Origin: Polynucleobacter sp. MWH-P3-07-1
GTDB lineage: Bacteria; Pseudomonadota; Gammaproteobacteria; Burkholderiales; Burkholderiaceae
DNA length: 64,000 bases
Direction of reading: 5' to 3'
Assembly: GCF_018687555.1 (NCBI RefSeq)
Contig: NZ_CP061296.1
Coordinates: forward strand, 372,001-436,000
Positions 50,951 through 60,670 of the stretch are shown in pieces; within the stretch, counting starts at the first letter, position 1, and each line of letters begins with the position of its first letter. The translations under genes were made by a program, and so were the position numbers. The notes under the pieces were generated by a model. That model was not told where the DNA came from. It saw only the letters and a list, made by a program, of their open reading frames with translations, and made no database searches.

Positions 50951-52714
50951 ATGAATGCTCAAGACCGTACCGCCCTAAACCGCTTAATTCAGTATCTCAG
51001 ACCGCATATTCGCTTGATTATGGGTTCCTTATTAGCCATGGCAGTGGTTGCTGGAGCCGAGACTTCGATCCCTGCCTTGATGAAGCCATTGCTCGATCGG
51101 GGCTTTACTGGGCAACTCAACTCTAAGCTCTGGCAGGTGCCAATTTTCTTGATTGGTCTAGCTATGGTGAGAAGTCTGGCACAGTTTCTCTCCAACTACT
51201 TGCTCACTTGTGTCATTAACTCAGTCTTACTCAAACTACGTGAGCAAATGTTTGAGACTCTATTGCATGCCCGAACAGTTTTTTTCCAGAAGAACTCTGC
51301 CTCGATTCTGATCAACGCTGTAGTCTTCGAAGTGAACAATGTACTCTCCGTTATGGGAGGTATGTTAATCAGTCTGGTGAGAGACTCTTTGACCGTGATT
51401 GGTTTAATGGGTTATTTGATTTACCTCAACTGGCGCTTGACATTGGTGGTTTTAATTATTTTCCCAATCATTGCTTTGATCATGAGCAAGATTAATCGAC
51501 GTCTGCGCTCGCTTAACCGTGAGCAGCAAGGCCTAACCAGTGATTTGGCTTATATCGTTGAAGAGTCTGCAGCAGGTTACAAAATCGTTAAGGTACATGG
51601 TGCCCATGAGTATGAGATGCGCCGCTTTAAAGAGAAGGCGGAACGCTTGCGCCAATTTGCGCTGAAATCTGCTGTGGCAGGTGGCCTGAATCAACCGATC
51701 ACGCAACTGATCGCCTCTATGGCGCTCTCGGTCGTATTGGTGATTGCCTTGATGCAATCCGCTACCGAAGGTACTACTGTGGGTGGATTTGCAGCCTTCA
51801 TTACAGCCATGATGTTGGTGATATCCCCCTTGAAGCATTTGGCTGATATCAATCAGCCTTTACAGCGGGGCTTGACCGCTGCAGAAATGATTTTTGGCAT
51901 GATGGATGAACCCATTGAAGAAGACGAGTCCCGCAAAGCCAACATGCAGTCATTGGATAAAGCCAAAGGTGCAATTCGGTTTGAGGATGTTGGTTTCTCT
52001 TATGAGCAAGAAGTCGGACGCCAAGATGCTTTGCGTCATATCAATTTATCGATTCAGCCAGGAGAGATTGTGGCTTTCGTAGGCCCATCTGGTGGTGGTA
52101 AGTCAACCTTAGTCAGCTTGCTGCCTCGATTCTTTAAGCCGACTAGCGGTGAAATTTTCTTAGACAATATCCCGCTGGAAAATATTGCTTTAGCTGATCT
52201 TCGTAAGCAGCTCGCCTTTGTGAGTCAGGACGTGATTTTATTTAATGACTCGGTTGCCGCAAACGTTGCTTATGGTGCTGTGGCAAGCGAAGGCATTGAC
52301 CGTGGCCGTGTGATTGAAGCGCTTGAGGCGGCCAATCTAGGTGCCCTCATGAAAGAGTTGCCAGAAGGCATTGATACCATGATTGGCGATAATGGTAATC
52401 GACTCTCTGGTGGTCAGCGCCAACGTCTCGCCATTGCGAGAGCGATCTATAAAAATGCCCCAATTTTGATTTTGGATGAGGCAACTTCTGCCTTAGATTC
52501 TGAATCTGAGCGCCAAGTTCAAGATGCATTAGAGCGATTGATGGCTGGCAGAACCACGCTAGTGATTGCTCATCGTCTCTCAACGATTGAACACGCGGAT
52601 CGTATTGTGGTGCTAGATCAAGGCCAAGTGGTCGAAAATGGTTCGCATGAAGATCTGATCAAGCAAGATGGTTTGTATGCCAATCTGCATCGTATTCAGT
52701 TCTCGAATGCCTGA
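50951..52714 (+). CDS. msbA: Lipid A export ATP-binding/permease protein MsbA
   Basis: About 587 residues. Six membrane helices (to about residue 310) fuse to an ATPase domain: Walker A GPSGGGKST, signature LSGGQRQRLAIARA, Walker B ILILDEATSALDSE and switch His IAHRLST. Length and layout fit MsbA, which flips lipid A-core across the inner membrane. I chose ATG 50951; a longer upstream frame runs into the divergent glycosyltransferase gene. Neighbouring core glycosyltransferases support the lipopolysaccharide role. Confidence 0.9.
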   Translation: MNAQDRTALNRLIQYLRPHIRLIMGSLLAMAVVAGAETSIPALMKPLLDRGFTGQLNSKLWQVPIFLIGLAMVRSLAQFLSNYLLTCVINSVLLKLREQMFETLLHARTVFFQKNSASILINAVVFEVNNVLSVMGGMLISLVRDSLTVIGLMGYLIYLNWRLTLVVLIIFPIIALIMSKINRRLRSLNREQQGLTSDLAYIVEESAAGYKIVKVHGAHEYEMRRFKEKAERLRQFALKSAVAGGLNQPITQLIASMALSVVLVIALMQSATEGTTVGGFAAFITAMMLVISPLKHLADINQPLQRGLTAAEMIFGMMDEPIEEDESRKANMQSLDKAKGAIRFEDVGFSYEQEVGRQDALRHINLSIQPGEIVAFVGPSGGGKSTLVSLLPRFFKPTSGEIFLDNIPLENIALADLRKQLAFVSQDVILFNDSVAANVAYGAVASEGIDRGRVIEALEAANLGALMKELPEGIDTMIGDNGNRLSGGQRQRLAIARAIYKNAPILILDEATSALDSESERQVQDALERLMAGRTTLVIAHRLSTIEHADRIVVLDQGQVVENGSHEDLIKQDGLYANLHRIQFSNA

Positions 52715-52728
52715 AAGCCCGTTCTCAG

Positions 52729-54192
52729 TTAACTAAGAACAATATCGTATTGCTCTTGTCGGAAGCTCGCTTCGGCTTGCAGCTTGATGGGCTTAGCCAC
52801 GAAGTCTCCCAGCCTAGCTAGAAACTGGCTCTCTTCCTCAAGAAAGAGGTCAATCACATCAGGGGCAGCCACAATACGGAACTCTTTGGGATTAAATTGC
52901 CGATGCTCGCGCACAATCTCTCTCAGAATCTCATAGCAAATCGTTTGGGGTGTCTTCACCTCACCTTTGCCAGAACAACTGGGGCAAGGCTCGCAAGTAA
53001 TGTGAGCCAGAGATTCGCGGGTACGCTTGCGGGTCATTTCTACGAGACCTAGACTAGAAAAATCATTTACCGAAGTCCGAGCATGGTCACGCTCTAAATT
53101 CCGTTTGAGCTCATGTAAAACAGACTCTTGATGCTCCTTGTTCAGCATGTCAATGAAATCAATGATGATGATGCCGCCAAGGTTGCGGAGGCGTAGTTGA
53201 CGTGCAATCGATTGCGCTGCTTCTAGATTGGTTTTAAAAACGGTGTCATCGAGATTGCGAGCCCCAACATAGCTACCCGTATTGACATCGATGGTGGTCA
53301 TGGACTCTGTTTGGTCAATCATCAGATAGCCACCAGATTTGAGGTCTACTCTTCGACCAAGTGCTTTATTGATTTCAGCATCGACATCAAATAGATCAAA
53401 GAGGGCGCGCTCGCCACGATGCAGGGTTAGCTTGCCCAAGAGATTTGGCATGTAGCTGCTTGCAAACGTATTGAGCTTCTCAAAATTCTCTGCCGAATCT
53501 ACCCGAATCTGGGTCGTCTCCTCGCCAGCCAGATCCCTGAGAACGCGCTCTGCGAGACTAAGATCTTGATAGAGCAAGGAGGGCGCTGATTTGATTTTAG
53601 CGGCCTCAAGAATATTCTCCCAGGTGGTCCGCAGATAATGCATATCGTGCTGTAGCTCGCTATCGCTAGCCTCTTGTGCACTCGTACGCACAATAATTCC
53701 ACCCTTTTCGTCGGCGGGCATGAGGCCGGCAAGACGGTTTTTGATTGCCTCACGCTCCTCCGGCTCTTCAATGCGCTGAGAGATGCCAATGTATTTCTCG
53801 GTGCTGGGGTCATTGCTATTCGGGGGCAAATAAACCAAGTTACGACCTGCAATACTTAATTGGGTAGTGAGTCTTGCCCCTTTGGTACCCAGCGGGTCTT
53901 TAAGGACCTGCACCAACAGGGTTTGGCCTTCAAAAAGAAGTTTTTCGATCTGAGTTTGAGAATGATTTTGCAGAATATCGGCTACATGCATAAATGCAGT
54001 ACGCTCTAAACCAATTTCAATGAAAGCCGATTGCATGCCAGGTAGAACGCGGGCTACTTTTGCGAGATAAATGTTGCCGACAATCCCGCGCTGACGAGTA
54101 CGTTCGATTTGAAGTTCTTGCACTGCTCCCTGCTGAATGAGGGCAACCCGCGTTTCTTGCGGAGTAATGTTAATCAGGATTTCTTCATTCAT
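52729..54192 (-). CDS. rng: Ribonuclease G
   Basis: A protein of 487 residues. An S1 domain (GNIYLAKVARVLPGMQSAFI) is interrupted as usual in RNase E/G. The DNase I-like part has MTTIDVNTGSYVG and GGIIIIDFIDM with the metal Asp residues, and the zinc-link CEPCPSCSGKG is near 400. Rng matures 16S rRNA 5' ends and degrades mRNA. The length sets it apart from RNase E. It overlaps maf by 8 bases, at the end of the housekeeping run. Confidence 0.95.
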   Translation of the reverse strand: MNEEILINITPQETRVALIQQGAVQELQIERTRQRGIVGNIYLAKVARVLPGMQSAFIEIGLERTAFMHVADILQNHSQTQIEKLLFEGQTLLVQVLKDPLGTKGARLTTQLSIAGRNLVYLPPNSNDPSTEKYIGISQRIEEPEEREAIKNRLAGLMPADEKGGIIVRTSAQEASDSELQHDMHYLRTTWENILEAAKIKSAPSLLYQDLSLAERVLRDLAGEETTQIRVDSAENFEKLNTFASSYMPNLLGKLTLHRGERALFDLFDVDAEINKALGRRVDLKSGGYLMIDQTESMTTIDVNTGSYVGARNLDDTVFKTNLEAAQSIARQLRLRNLGGIIIIDFIDMLNKEHQESVLHELKRNLERDHARTSVNDFSSLGLVEMTRKRTRESLAHITCEPCPSCSGKGEVKTPQTICYEILREIVREHRQFNPKEFRIVAAPDVIDLFLEEESQFLARLGDFVAKPIKLQAEASFRQEQYDIVLS

Positions 54193-54826
54193 GGCTAGTG
54201 CTTAATGAGTATGTCACTTGGGCAAGATTGAATAGCTTAGCGGTTTCAAAAAGAGGTAGGCCCATGATACCGCTATAGCTTCCAGTAATGGATTCAATGA
54301 AGGCGCTACCGAGTCCCTGAATCCCATAGGCACCGGCTTTACCAAAGGCTTCACCAGAGGCAATGTATTTGGTGATTTGATCTTCAGATAATGGGGTAAA
54401 GGTGACTTCAGAAATTTGGACTGTTGAGACGGGTTCGCTAGTGGGGCTGATTCTCAGGGCAATCGCAGTAAGGACTTGATGGGTTTGACCACTCAGCAGT
54501 TTGAGGATGCGTTCTGCATCCACTGCATCAAACGGCTTACCCAGAATTTCTCCACTAATATGGCCTGAGAGACTCACTGTCGTGTCAGCACATAAAATCG
54601 GGGCCCAAGGTAGGGCTCTTTCGATATGGCGCTCCAGGGCAGCAGCACTTTTGGCTAAAGTGACACGCTCAACATAGTCGCGGGCTTTTTCATGAGGGCG
54701 ACTGGCTTCAATGCTTTCACTATCTTCACCTGGCGCGGGCGCGAGCATTTCAAACTTAACACCAATTTGCTTGAGTAGCTCTTGGCGACGAGGGCTTTGA
54801 GAGGCGAGGTAGATAAAAGGAAACAT
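54185..54826 (-). CDS. maf: Maf-family nucleotide pyrophosphatase
   Basis: A protein of 213 residues. IYLASQSPRRQELLKQIGV is the Maf phosphate-binding start; CADTTVSLSG and GKPFDAVDAERIL follow, and GKAGAYGIQGLGSAFIESITG is conserved. Maf proteins hydrolyse non-canonical or canonical (d)NTPs (dTTP/UTP or m7GTP types). Located between rlmH and rng, as in many betaproteobacteria. Confidence 0.9.
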   Translation of the reverse strand: MFPFIYLASQSPRRQELLKQIGVKFEMLAPAPGEDSESIEASRPHEKARDYVERVTLAKSAAALERHIERALPWAPILCADTTVSLSGHISGEILGKPFDAVDAERILKLLSGQTHQVLTAIALRISPTSEPVSTVQISEVTFTPLSEDQITKYIASGEAFGKAGAYGIQGLGSAFIESITGSYSGIMGLPLFETAKLFNLAQVTYSLSTSHE

Positions 54827-54859
54827 GGCAGACCGGGTTAAGAGTGCAAGGTAAATGGA

Positions 54860-55303
54860 TTACTCTCGATGATACGGGTGTCCTTGCAAGATGGTCCAGG
54901 CGCGGTATAGCTGTTCAATCAAGATCAGTCTGGCCATGGCATGTGGGAGTGTGAGACTGGACAGTCGCCACATTGCATGAGCACTTTCTTTGAGACTAGG
55001 GTCCAGACCGTCAGCACCACCAATCAAAAAAGTCATGTCTAAACCATCTTGGCGCCAACTAGCCAGTTGCTTGGATAGCTGTTGCGTAGTTTGATCTTTG
55101 CCACGCTCATCTAATGCAATGATTTTTGAACCCTTTGGTATCGCCCCTAAGATCTTGACAGCTTCTTTAGCAGGACTGAGATCAGGTTTAATCTCTTTGA
55201 CATCAATCGCACAATCAGCCGGCATCCGTTTGATGTAATCATGGCTTGCCGTGCTGACCCAGTCCGGCATTTTGTGGCCTACTGAAACAATCGTCAGTCG
55301 CAT
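54860..55303 (-). CDS. rlmH: 23S rRNA (pseudouridine1915-N3)-methyltransferase
   Basis: A protein of 147 residues, close to the usual 155. A SPOUT-type methyltransferase with ALDERGKDQTTQQLS, TFLIGGADGL and SLTLPHAMARLILIEQLYRAW at the knot, and HPYHRE at the C-terminus. It methylates pseudouridine 1915 of 23S rRNA on 70S ribosomes. It is adjacent to rsfS, as in most bacteria. Confidence 0.95.
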   Translation of the reverse strand: MRLTIVSVGHKMPDWVSTASHDYIKRMPADCAIDVKEIKPDLSPAKEAVKILGAIPKGSKIIALDERGKDQTTQQLSKQLASWRQDGLDMTFLIGGADGLDPSLKESAHAMWRLSSLTLPHAMARLILIEQLYRAWTILQGHPYHRE

Positions 55304-55326
55304 ATCAATTGCAACTAGGGTGCGAT

Positions 55327-55719
55327 TTAATCAGACTCTTCGTCATCATCGCTAGCCTTCACTAAGCCTTTGCTAGCAGCGAGTTTGACGCGCACAGGTT
55401 TTGCGCCCCACATACCTTCGAGTTGATAGTAAGAGCGCAGCATCGGCTGCAAAATATGAACCACAATATCGCCGCAATCGACCAAGACCCATTCACCAGT
55501 CTCCAAACCCTCAATGGAGATAACTTCTCCACCTTTGGCGTTCACCTCTTCTTTGACCGACATCGCGAGTGAGCGAGTCTGCCGATTACTTGAGCCAGTG
55601 GCGATGATGACGCGATCAAATAGCTCACTCAGCTTAGCAGTGTCATAGACGCGAATATCTTGCGCCTTCACATCTTCTAGAGCATCAATAATGACACGTT
55701 GTAATTTACGTAATTCCAT
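55327..55719 (-). CDS. rsfS: Ribosomal silencing factor RsfS
   Basis: A protein of 130 residues. VIDALEDVKAQDIRVYD, IIATGSSNRQTRSLA, GLETGEWVLVDCGDIVVHIL and the YYQLEGMWG motif are diagnostic. It binds uL14 on the 50S subunit and blocks subunit joining in poor nutrition. The C-terminal tail is acidic. It lies 23 bases upstream of rlmH. Confidence 0.95.
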   Translation of the reverse strand: MELRKLQRVIIDALEDVKAQDIRVYDTAKLSELFDRVIIATGSSNRQTRSLAMSVKEEVNAKGGEVISIEGLETGEWVLVDCGDIVVHILQPMLRSYYQLEGMWGAKPVRVKLAASKGLVKASDDDEESD

Positions 55720-55754
55720 AGTTTCTCTTTAGTAATGGGTCAATCTTAGCTTGA

Positions 55755-56444
55755 TTACTTATACAAGCCTAGATTACTGATGATTTCAAGTGCATGTGAT
55801 GGTATGGATGCTGTGGCTAGATCATACGTTGCGGGATTCTGTAGCTGCTCTCGTAAGGCGGTTGAGGAGACATCTACTGCCAGTGTGTCATCAATAAAAA
55901 TCTCGCCACAAGGATGATTCTCGAGCTCGGCGGGAGATAGGCATTGGTGCTCCGCTAAAAGCTCTGCTAAGACAGGAGTAAGCTCTGTCTCAATCGAATG
56001 CTCAGGGCGACTGGCAACGGCAAAATTCATAAAGCTTAATAAGTCTTGCCAATGCTTCCAGGTTGGTAAATTAGTGAATGCATCGGCACCCATTAACCAA
56101 ATCAAATTCGCTTCGGCGCCAAAGCGTTGACGCAGTTCTTTGGCAGTATCAATGGCATAGCTTGGGCCCGGACGATCTACTTCAATTTGATCGATGCCAA
56201 CTCGGGTTGGGATTTGCAGATATAAAAAAGCGCGGGCCAAATCAATCGCTGCTGCTTCAGTTAAACGTAAACGGACGCTCGCTGAGGTAATGACGTTTTC
56301 TTTTTGCCAAGGATGACCGCTGGGGATTAGCAATAGCGCATCGAGCTGAAATAATTTCGCAAAGTGGGTGGCGAGCTTTAAATGCCCAAGATGAGGGGGG
56401 TCAAAAGTGCCCCCTAGTACCCCAATCTTTTTCAAAGTACCCAT
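55755..56444 (-). CDS. nadD: Nicotinate-nucleotide adenylyltransferase
   Basis: A protein of 229 residues. GVLGGTFDPPHLGHLKLA holds the nucleotidyltransferase GxFxPxHxGH motif; LIWLMGADAFTNLPTW and the ISxTxxR-like DVSSTALREQL follow. It makes deamido-NAD from NaMN and ATP. It begins directly after the hemF stop and precedes rsfS by 35 bases. Confidence 0.95.
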   Translation of the reverse strand: MGTLKKIGVLGGTFDPPHLGHLKLATHFAKLFQLDALLLIPSGHPWQKENVITSASVRLRLTEAAAIDLARAFLYLQIPTRVGIDQIEVDRPGPSYAIDTAKELRQRFGAEANLIWLMGADAFTNLPTWKHWQDLLSFMNFAVASRPEHSIETELTPVLAELLAEHQCLSPAELENHPCGEIFIDDTLAVDVSSTALREQLQNPATYDLATASIPSHALEIISNLGLYK

Positions 56445-57377
56445 TTAGAGTAACCAGTCTCGGGCTTTGAGATAGCGCTCATAGAGGACAGCCTCAGGAG
56501 AGCCTGCTTCAGGTTGCCAGTTGTAGTGCCATTGCACGACTGGTGGCATAGACATCAAAATAGATTCTGTGCGACCACCCGAGTGAAGTCCAAAGATGGT
56601 GCCGCGATCGTAAATCAGGTTGTACTCGACATAGCGTCCACGACGATATTCTTGGAAAGCTTTTTCAGCTGGCGTGAAGGATGTTTCATAACGACGCTTC
56701 AGAATAGGGAGATAGGCTTCAATGAAAGCATCACCCACTGCACGCGTCATGGCAAAGCTCTGCTCAAACGGCAATTCATTAAAGTCATCAAAGAAGACGC
56801 CACCAATCCCTCGAGGCTCTTCGCGGTGCTTGAGGTAAAAATACTCATCACACCATTTCTTAAAACGGGGATAGAGGGCTTGCCCAAATGGATCCAACGC
56901 GTCTTTGGCGGTCTGGTGAAAGTGTCTGCAGTCCTCATCCACGCCGTAGTAGGGTGTTAGGTCAAAGCCGCCACCAAACCACCAAATTGGCTCCTTGCCT
57001 TCAGCACGCGCAATGAAGCAGCGCACATTCATATGGGTAGTTGGTGCATGAGGATTGTGAGGATGAAATACCAAAGAAAGCCCCATGGCTTCAAATTCTC
57101 GTCCGGCCAATTCAGGGCGGTGATGGGTTGCTGAGGGCGGCATTTGCTTGCCATGCACATGAGAAAAGCCAACTCCACCTTTTTCTAGGATATGGCCTCC
57201 TGCGAGGATGCATGTTCGCCCGTAACCCTGAAGCTTGCTATCGGCAGGTTTTTGCCATTCATCGGTAATGAAGGCTTTGCCATCAAGCTCACCAAAGGTC
57301 TTGGTAATGCGATCTTGCAGCCCTAAAAAATACCTTTTGAGGGCCTCAGTATCCATTTGGGTTTGAGTAATGCTCAA
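56445..57377 (-). CDS. hemF: Oxygen-dependent coproporphyrinogen III oxidase
   Basis: A protein of 310 residues, the standard length. [30 protein letters not shown] and [14 protein letters not shown] with [17 protein letters not shown] are invariant blocks. It converts coproporphyrinogen III to protoporphyrinogen IX using O2, in haem synthesis. It lies between purD and nadD in the housekeeping run. Confidence 0.97.
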   Translation of the reverse strand: MSITQTQMDTEALKRYFLGLQDRITKTFGELDGKAFITDEWQKPADSKLQGYGRTCILAGGHILEKGGVGFSHVHGKQMPPSATHHRPELAGREFEAMGLSLVFHPHNPHAPTTHMNVRCFIARAEGKEPIWWFGGGFDLTPYYGVDEDCRHFHQTAKDALDPFGQALYPRFKKWCDEYFYLKHREEPRGIGGVFFDDFNELPFEQSFAMTRAVGDAFIEAYLPILKRRYETSFTPAEKAFQEYRRGRYVEYNLIYDRGTIFGLHSGGRTESILMSMPPVVQWHYNWQPEAGSPEAVLYERYLKARDWLL

Positions 57378-57392
57378 GCGTTCGCTTTCTGT

Positions 57393-58670
57393 TTATTTGA
57401 TTGCACGATAGCCAATATCTTTGCGATATTGCATGCCATCAAAATGAATCTGATCGATTGCTGCATAGGCTTTTTGCTGAGCGCCACGCACCGTATCGGC
57501 GAGTCCAACAACACAAAGAACGCGGCCGCCTGAGGTGACTAATTTGCCATCCTGTAATTTAGTGCCCGCATGAAAAGTCACCTGATCATCACTATCCTCT
57601 GGGATACCTTTGATGACATCCCCATTGCGGGGAGTATCGGGGTAGTTATGGGCGGCGAGGACAACACCTAATGCAGTACGACGATCCCACTCGAGCTCTA
57701 CTTCATTGAGTTTGCCATCTACCGCTTGATTTAAGGTGTGCACCAGATCACTGCGTAAACGCGCCATAATGGGTTGGGTTTCAGGGTCACCCATGCGGCA
57801 ATTGAATTCTAGAGTCTTGATCTTGCCATCGGGCGTAATCATGAGGCCTGCGTATAGAAATCCAGTGTAGGGAATTCCGTCGGCTTGCATTCCTTTGACG
57901 GTAGGCATGATGACTTCACGCAAAGCCCGCGCATGGATTTCTGGGGTAACAACTGGGGCGGGAGAGTAAGCACCCATACCGCCAGTGTTCGGTCCTTGAT
58001 CCCCATCCAATAAGCGCTTGTGATCTTGGCTAGTAGCCAATGCCAACACATTCTTACCGTCAACCAACACAATGAAGCTGGCTTCTTCGCCAGTCAGAAA
58101 TTCCTCAATCACAACGCGGGCACCAGCATTACCGAGTTTGTTATCGGCGAGCATCATGTCTACTGCAGCATGTGCTTCAGCAAGGTCCATGGCAACGACC
58201 ACACCCTTACCAGCGGCCAGACCATCAGCCTTGATGACAATGGGTGCCCCCTTGGCATCAATATAGGCATGCGCTTCTAGTGCGCTACTGAAGGTTTGAT
58301 AATCTGCAGTCGGAATGCCGTGGCGTTTCATAAACGCCTTCGAGAAATCTTTAGAGGACTCTAGTTGAGCGGCCAGTTGAGTTGGCCCAAAGATGCGTAA
58401 ACCATTCTGTCTAAAGACATCAACCACTCCAGCTGCTAAAGGGGCTTCTGGACCAACAACCGTTAAACCAATCTGTTCGCGCTTAGCAAAATCCGCCAGT
58501 TCCTGCAAACCTGAGATCGGTAGGTTCTCAATTCCGGCAGTAGTTTGTTTGGCTGTTGCAGTGCCACCATTACCTGGAGCCACAAAGACGGTTTGCACTT
58601 GTGGGGATTGGGCGAGTTTCCAAGCTAGCGCATGTTCGCGTCCACCAGATCCAATAAGCAAAATTTTCAT
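57393..58670 (-). CDS. purD: Phosphoribosylamine-glycine ligase
   Basis: A protein of 425 residues. ILLIGSGGREHALAWKL, APGNGG, KADGLAAGKGVVVA (ATP grasp), DQGPNTGGMGAYSPAP and LEFNCRMGDPETQ are all typical. It makes GAR in purine synthesis. It lies 15 bases before hemF and 12 bases after yebC. Confidence 0.97.
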   Translation of the reverse strand: MKILLIGSGGREHALAWKLAQSPQVQTVFVAPGNGGTATAKQTTAGIENLPISGLQELADFAKREQIGLTVVGPEAPLAAGVVDVFRQNGLRIFGPTQLAAQLESSKDFSKAFMKRHGIPTADYQTFSSALEAHAYIDAKGAPIVIKADGLAAGKGVVVAMDLAEAHAAVDMMLADNKLGNAGARVVIEEFLTGEEASFIVLVDGKNVLALATSQDHKRLLDGDQGPNTGGMGAYSPAPVVTPEIHARALREVIMPTVKGMQADGIPYTGFLYAGLMITPDGKIKTLEFNCRMGDPETQPIMARLRSDLVHTLNQAVDGKLNEVELEWDRRTALGVVLAAHNYPDTPRNGDVIKGIPEDSDDQVTFHAGTKLQDGKLVTSGGRVLCVVGLADTVRGAQQKAYAAIDQIHFDGMQYRKDIGYRAIK

Positions 58671-58682
58671 ATGTGAGAAAGA

Positions 58683-59402
58683 TTAAAAGGCAGCGTTAGT
58701 AAAGACTTCTTGAACATCATCGAGGTTCTCTAAAACATCAAGCAGTTTTTGCATGCTCTCCGCTTGCTCTCCCTCGAGGGCAATTTCAGTTTCAGGACGC
58801 ATCGCAATTGTGGCTAACTCCGCCTTCAGGCCTGCCTTTGCAATCGCATCCTGTACTTTGGAAAAATCCGGCACAGGAGTAAGTACTTCGATGGAGCCAT
58901 CCTCATGGGTAATGACATCTTCGGCGCCAGCATCGAGCGCAAGTTCCATCAGCTGATCTTCATTCACTCCGGGAGCGAAGAGCATTTGACCGCAATGTTT
59001 GAATAAGAAAGCCACTGAACCTTCTGTGCCCATATTGCCACCATGCTTGGTAAAAGCGTGACGCACTTCAGCGACGGTACGAGTGCGGTTATCGGTCATG
59101 CAATCCACAATCACTGCAGCGCCATTGATGCCGTAGCCTTCGTAACGAATCTCTTCATAGTTGACGCCCTCTAAAGAGCCGGTGCCTCTCTGTATAGCCC
59201 TTTGCACATTGTCATTAGGCATATTGGAGTCTTTGGCTTTATCAATCGCCAAGCGTAAGCGGGGATTGGTGGCAATATCACCGCCACCCAGTTTGGCTGC
59301 AACAGTGATTTCTTTAATGAGTTTGGTCCAAATCTTGCCGCGTTTTTCGTCTTGTCGACCTTTGCGGTGCTGAATATTGGCCCATTTTGAGTGGCCGGCC
59401 AT
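58683..59402 (-). CDS. yebC: YebC/PmpR-family protein
   Basis: About 239 residues from the ATG at 59402, where the family start [15 protein letters not shown] lies. AAGGA precedes it on the minus strand; an upstream frame to 59477 is not supported. [11 protein letters not shown] and [19 protein letters not shown] are conserved. Older work describes these as transcription factors; recent work links some members to relieving ribosome stalling. First gene of the run to rng. Confidence 0.95.
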   Translation of the reverse strand: MAGHSKWANIQHRKGRQDEKRGKIWTKLIKEITVAAKLGGGDIATNPRLRLAIDKAKDSNMPNDNVQRAIQRGTGSLEGVNYEEIRYEGYGINGAAVIVDCMTDNRTRTVAEVRHAFTKHGGNMGTEGSVAFLFKHCGQMLFAPGVNEDQLMELALDAGAEDVITHEDGSIEVLTPVPDFSKVQDAIAKAGLKAELATIAMRPETEIALEGEQAESMQKLLDVLENLDDVQEVFTNAAF

Positions 59403-59571
59403 CGAGGTGAGTCCTTTAAGAATTTGGCTATAAGCCCTAATTTTAGGCAAATTCAGGAATGGCAAGCCAAAAGCCAATGAAATCGGGCTAAGAAGGGGTC
59501 AAGTATGACTTTTTTGTTACACTCTCACCTCTTAGTTCATTTGCTGCAGAGTTAGTTCACTGCACACACCT

Positions 59572-59656
59572 GCCTCGGTGATGGAATTGGTAGACGTGCC
59601 GGACTCAAAATCCGGTGCCGCAAGGCGTGGCGGTTCGAGTCCGCCCCGAGGCACCA
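59572..59656 (+). tRNA. tRNA-Leu (anticodon CAA)
   Basis: 85 bases with encoded CCA. Acceptor GCCTCGG/CCGAGGC pairs fully. The anticodon stem CCGGA/TCCGG encloses CTCAAAA. A long variable arm (TGCCGCAAGGCGT) and T arm GGCGG-TTCGAGT-CCGCC mark a class II tRNA. Confidence 0.95.
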
Positions 59657-59665
59657 CATTCAGTA

Positions 59666-60607
59666 TTAAATCTCGTAGTTCTCAGACTCACTCGACATCG
59701 CCTGCTCCACAATCTTGCGGGTGAGGGTTGGCGAGAAGAGTTCAATGAAGGTGTAGACGAAAGATCGCAGGTAAGCGCCTTGCTTAACGCCAAGGTGGGT
59801 GACGTTGTTACCAAAAAGATGTCCAACAGGAAGTACCTTGAGATTACGATCTCTATCGGGATCGTAAGCAAGCCCAGCAACAATGCCTACTCCCATGCCA
59901 GCCTCAACATAAGTTTTAATCACGTCGGCATCAATGGCTTCGAGCAAGATATCGGGGGTTAAGCTTCTTTGTGCAAAAGCAGCATCAATCTTGCTTCGGC
60001 CCGCAAAGGCTTTGTCATAAGTAATGATGGGGTACTTAGCGAGTTCTTCGAGAGTGATGCTGGCTTGATTCAACAGGGGGTGACTGAGTGGCACCATGAC
60101 TACGTGTTGCCATTGGTAACCGGGTAGGGCGAGAACGCCTGGTGTGTTGGCAATGCCTTCGGTAGCAATGGCAATATCTGCGCGGTCCTGGGTTAATAGT
60201 TCAGCGATCTGCCCAGGGTTACCCTGCTGAATGCTCACACGCACTTTCGGGAAACGTTTTGTAAATTCGCTTAAGACTTTGGGTAGGGCATATCGCGCTT
60301 GCGTATGGGTAGTCGCAATGACGAGATTGCCTTGATCTTGAGTGGCGAATTCTTTGCCGACCCGTTTCAGGGTTTCTACTTCATCGAGAATGCGTTCGAT
60401 CGATTGCAGGATTCTTTTGCCTGGCTCGGTGAGTGAGCGAATTCTTTTGCCATGGCGACGAAAGATTTCAACACCAAGTTCATCTTCTAGCTCAATGATG
60501 GCTTTTGACACCCCAGGCTGCGAGGTAAATAAAGCCTTCGCCGCTGAAGTGAGGTTGAAATTTTGTCTAACCGCTTCTCGTGCAAAACGAAATTGGTGCA
60601 GATTCAT
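59666..60607 (-). CDS. cysB: CysB-type LysR-family regulator
   Basis: A protein of 313 residues. The N-terminal helix-turn-helix is FNLTSAAKALFTSQPGVSKAI, with the CysB-specific MNLHQFRFAREAVRQNFNLT start. The effector domain has TTHTQARYALPKVL and QGNPGQIAELL. CysB-like proteins activate sulfate assimilation genes in response to N-acetylserine or sulfur limitation. Whether this is CysB itself or the related Cbl cannot be settled by eye. It is followed by tRNA-Leu on the opposite strand. Confidence 0.85.
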   Translation of the reverse strand: MNLHQFRFAREAVRQNFNLTSAAKALFTSQPGVSKAIIELEDELGVEIFRRHGKRIRSLTEPGKRILQSIERILDEVETLKRVGKEFATQDQGNLVIATTHTQARYALPKVLSEFTKRFPKVRVSIQQGNPGQIAELLTQDRADIAIATEGIANTPGVLALPGYQWQHVVMVPLSHPLLNQASITLEELAKYPIITYDKAFAGRSKIDAAFAQRSLTPDILLEAIDADVIKTYVEAGMGVGIVAGLAYDPDRDRNLKVLPVGHLFGNNVTHLGVKQGAYLRSFVYTFIELFSPTLTRKIVEQAMSSESENYEI

Positions 60608-60670
60608 AGGGATTCCAATCTTATATATCTACCGAGATATAGGAATCAAATTCTAAATTATTTTTGGGTA

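Noticed and set aside
56514..56960. Plus-strand reading frame of 148 codons inside hemF
   Set aside because: Antisense shadow of a conserved enzyme; codon pattern follows hemF.
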